Part shown: in pieces, positions 63,410-64,000 of the stretch | How positions within the stretch are numbered: position 1 is the first letter of the stretch | Layout of the letters: each line of letters opens with the position of its first letter | Source of the DNA: Saccharopolyspora endophytica | Lineage (GTDB): Bacteria > Actinomycetota > Actinomycetes > Mycobacteriales > Pseudonocardiaceae | NCBI RefSeq assembly: GCF_018070075.1 | Contig: NZ_JAGPXE010000002.1 | Span: 682,001 to 746,000 of the forward strand | Reading direction: 5' to 3' | Length of the DNA: 64,000 bases | Made by a program: the position numbers and the translations under genes | Notes under the pieces: generated by a model | Seen by the model: the letters and a program-made list of their open reading frames with translations, nothing else | What the model was told of the DNA's origin: nothing | The model's database searches: none

Positions 63410-64000
63410 CTAGCGGGTCTTGCGCAGCGCCTGCCCGGGGAGGGCGTCGGTGCGATTGCCGTCGTCGATCACCGGAACGCCGTTGACCAGCACGTGCGGG
63501 ATGCCGACGGCCTGCTGCCGGGGCTCGTCGAAGGTCGCCGTGTCGCGGACCGTGCCGGGATCGAACAGCACCAGGTCCGCGACGTGGCCTTCCCGGACGC
63601 GTCCCCGGTCGGTGAGCCCGAGCCGGTCGGCGGGGCGCGAGGTCATGTTCCGCACGCACTCCTCCAAACCCAGCACGCCGAGTTCGCGCACGTAGTGGCC
63701 GAGGTAGCGGGGGAAGGTGCCCCACGCGCGCGGGTGCGGGCGCGCGCCGACCAGCAGCCCGTCGCTGCCCGCGGTGTGGGTCCGGTGGCGCATGATGGCC
63801 CGCACGTTGTCCTCGTGGCCGACGTGCATCAGGCAGGACGCGCCCAGCTGCTCGCTGATGAGCACGTCGAAGTAGAACTCGGTCGGCTGCGCCCCGGCGG
63901 CCTGCGCCGATTCGGCGACGCTGCGACCCACGAGGTGGGCGTTGCCCGGTTCGCGGACACCGTTGATCTCGATGGCGTCCCACTCGACCGCAACGCCGTG
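63410..64000 (-). CDS. N-acyl-D-amino-acid deacylase (D-aminoacylase), C-terminal part, cut by the window edge
   Basis: C-terminal 196 residues of an amidohydrolase-superfamily enzyme that removes acyl groups from D-amino acids. CLMHVGHEDNVRAIMRH, SDGLLVGARPHPRAWGTFPRYLGHYVRE and VREGHVADLVLFDPGTV are typical of D-aminoacylases. The frame is open to the end of the window, so the N-terminal metal site is missing. It ends 59 bases before gntP and probably forms an operon with it. Confidence 0.9.
   Translation of the reverse strand, partial: HGVAVEWDAIEINGVREPGNAHLVGRSVAESAQAAGAQPTEFYFDVLISEQLGASCLMHVGHEDNVRAIMRHRTHTAGSDGLLVGARPHPRAWGTFPRYLGHYVRELGVLGLEECVRNMTSRPADRLGLTDRGRVREGHVADLVLFDPGTVRDTATFDEPRQQAVGIPHVLVNGVPVIDDGNRTDALPGQALRKTR

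Overview
The window is high-GC actinobacterial DNA with strongly biased third codon positions, GTG/TTG starts, ATGA/GTGA stop-start overlaps, mycothiol-type and F420-type enzymes, and an XRE/DUF397 regulator pair. Gene content points to a Pseudonocardiales genome, possibly Saccharopolyspora or a relative; this is inferred from gene families, since no rRNA or other taxonomic marker is present.

Bases 1-42232 form a steroid (sterol/cholesterol) catabolic island. It encodes uptake (YrbE4A/B, Mce4A-F and the ATPase MceG), side-chain activation and beta-oxidation (FadD19, FadD17, FadE26, FadE27, EchA19, Hsd4A-like SDR, Zn alcohol dehydrogenase), ring opening (KstD, KshA, KshB), a second KstD-like flavoprotein, and a cyp123/SDR/cyp51/ferredoxin/NTF2/ferredoxin/Ddn operon. 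A five-gene oxidoreductase operon of unknown substrate (ALDH-SDR-HIBDH-CMD-LLM) lies between them. The repressor KstR is encoded inside the island (25020-25646). I find about 15 matches to its operator TNNAACNNGTTNNA, nearly all in front of these transcription units. A second palindrome, TNGACAYGTGTCNA, marks the ALDH operon and the cyp51 operon.

Transcription units in the island: (+) fadD19-NPD oxidase; (-) kstD-echA19-unknown-fadD; (+) KstD-like flavoprotein; (-) thioesterase-kshB; (+) ALDH-SDR-HIBDH-CMD-LLM; (-) P450-SDR-cyp51-fdx-NTF2-fdx-Ddn; (+) hydroxysteroid SDR-mceG; (-) tetR; (-) kshA-small protein-kstR; (-) fadE26-fadE27-fadD17; (+) adh-hsd4A-yrbE4AB-mce4ABCDEF.

Bases 42600-46800 carry cell-wall and beta-lactam functions: an L,D-transpeptidase lipoprotein, a LysR regulator fused by overlap to a cytoplasmic class A serine hydrolase, and a class A beta-lactamase with a Tat/lipoprotein signal. 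Bases 46878-48417 hold a DUF397/XRE pair and a small Cys-rich protein. Bases 48448-54259 contain DNA-repair and housekeeping genes: a stand-alone LigD-type polymerase domain, an MBL hydrolase, a mycothiol-type DinB protein and uvrA, which has a PafBC-type damage promoter.

Bases 54440-64000 cover an alanine/sodium symporter, an amino-sugar ABC importer with a GH20 hexosaminidase, a Tat-exported lactonase-fold protein, a GntP permease and the end of a D-aminoacylase. Intergenic DNA carries two families of palindromic repeats, mostly at gene 3' ends. No tRNA, rRNA, CRISPR array, insertion sequence or phage gene was seen.
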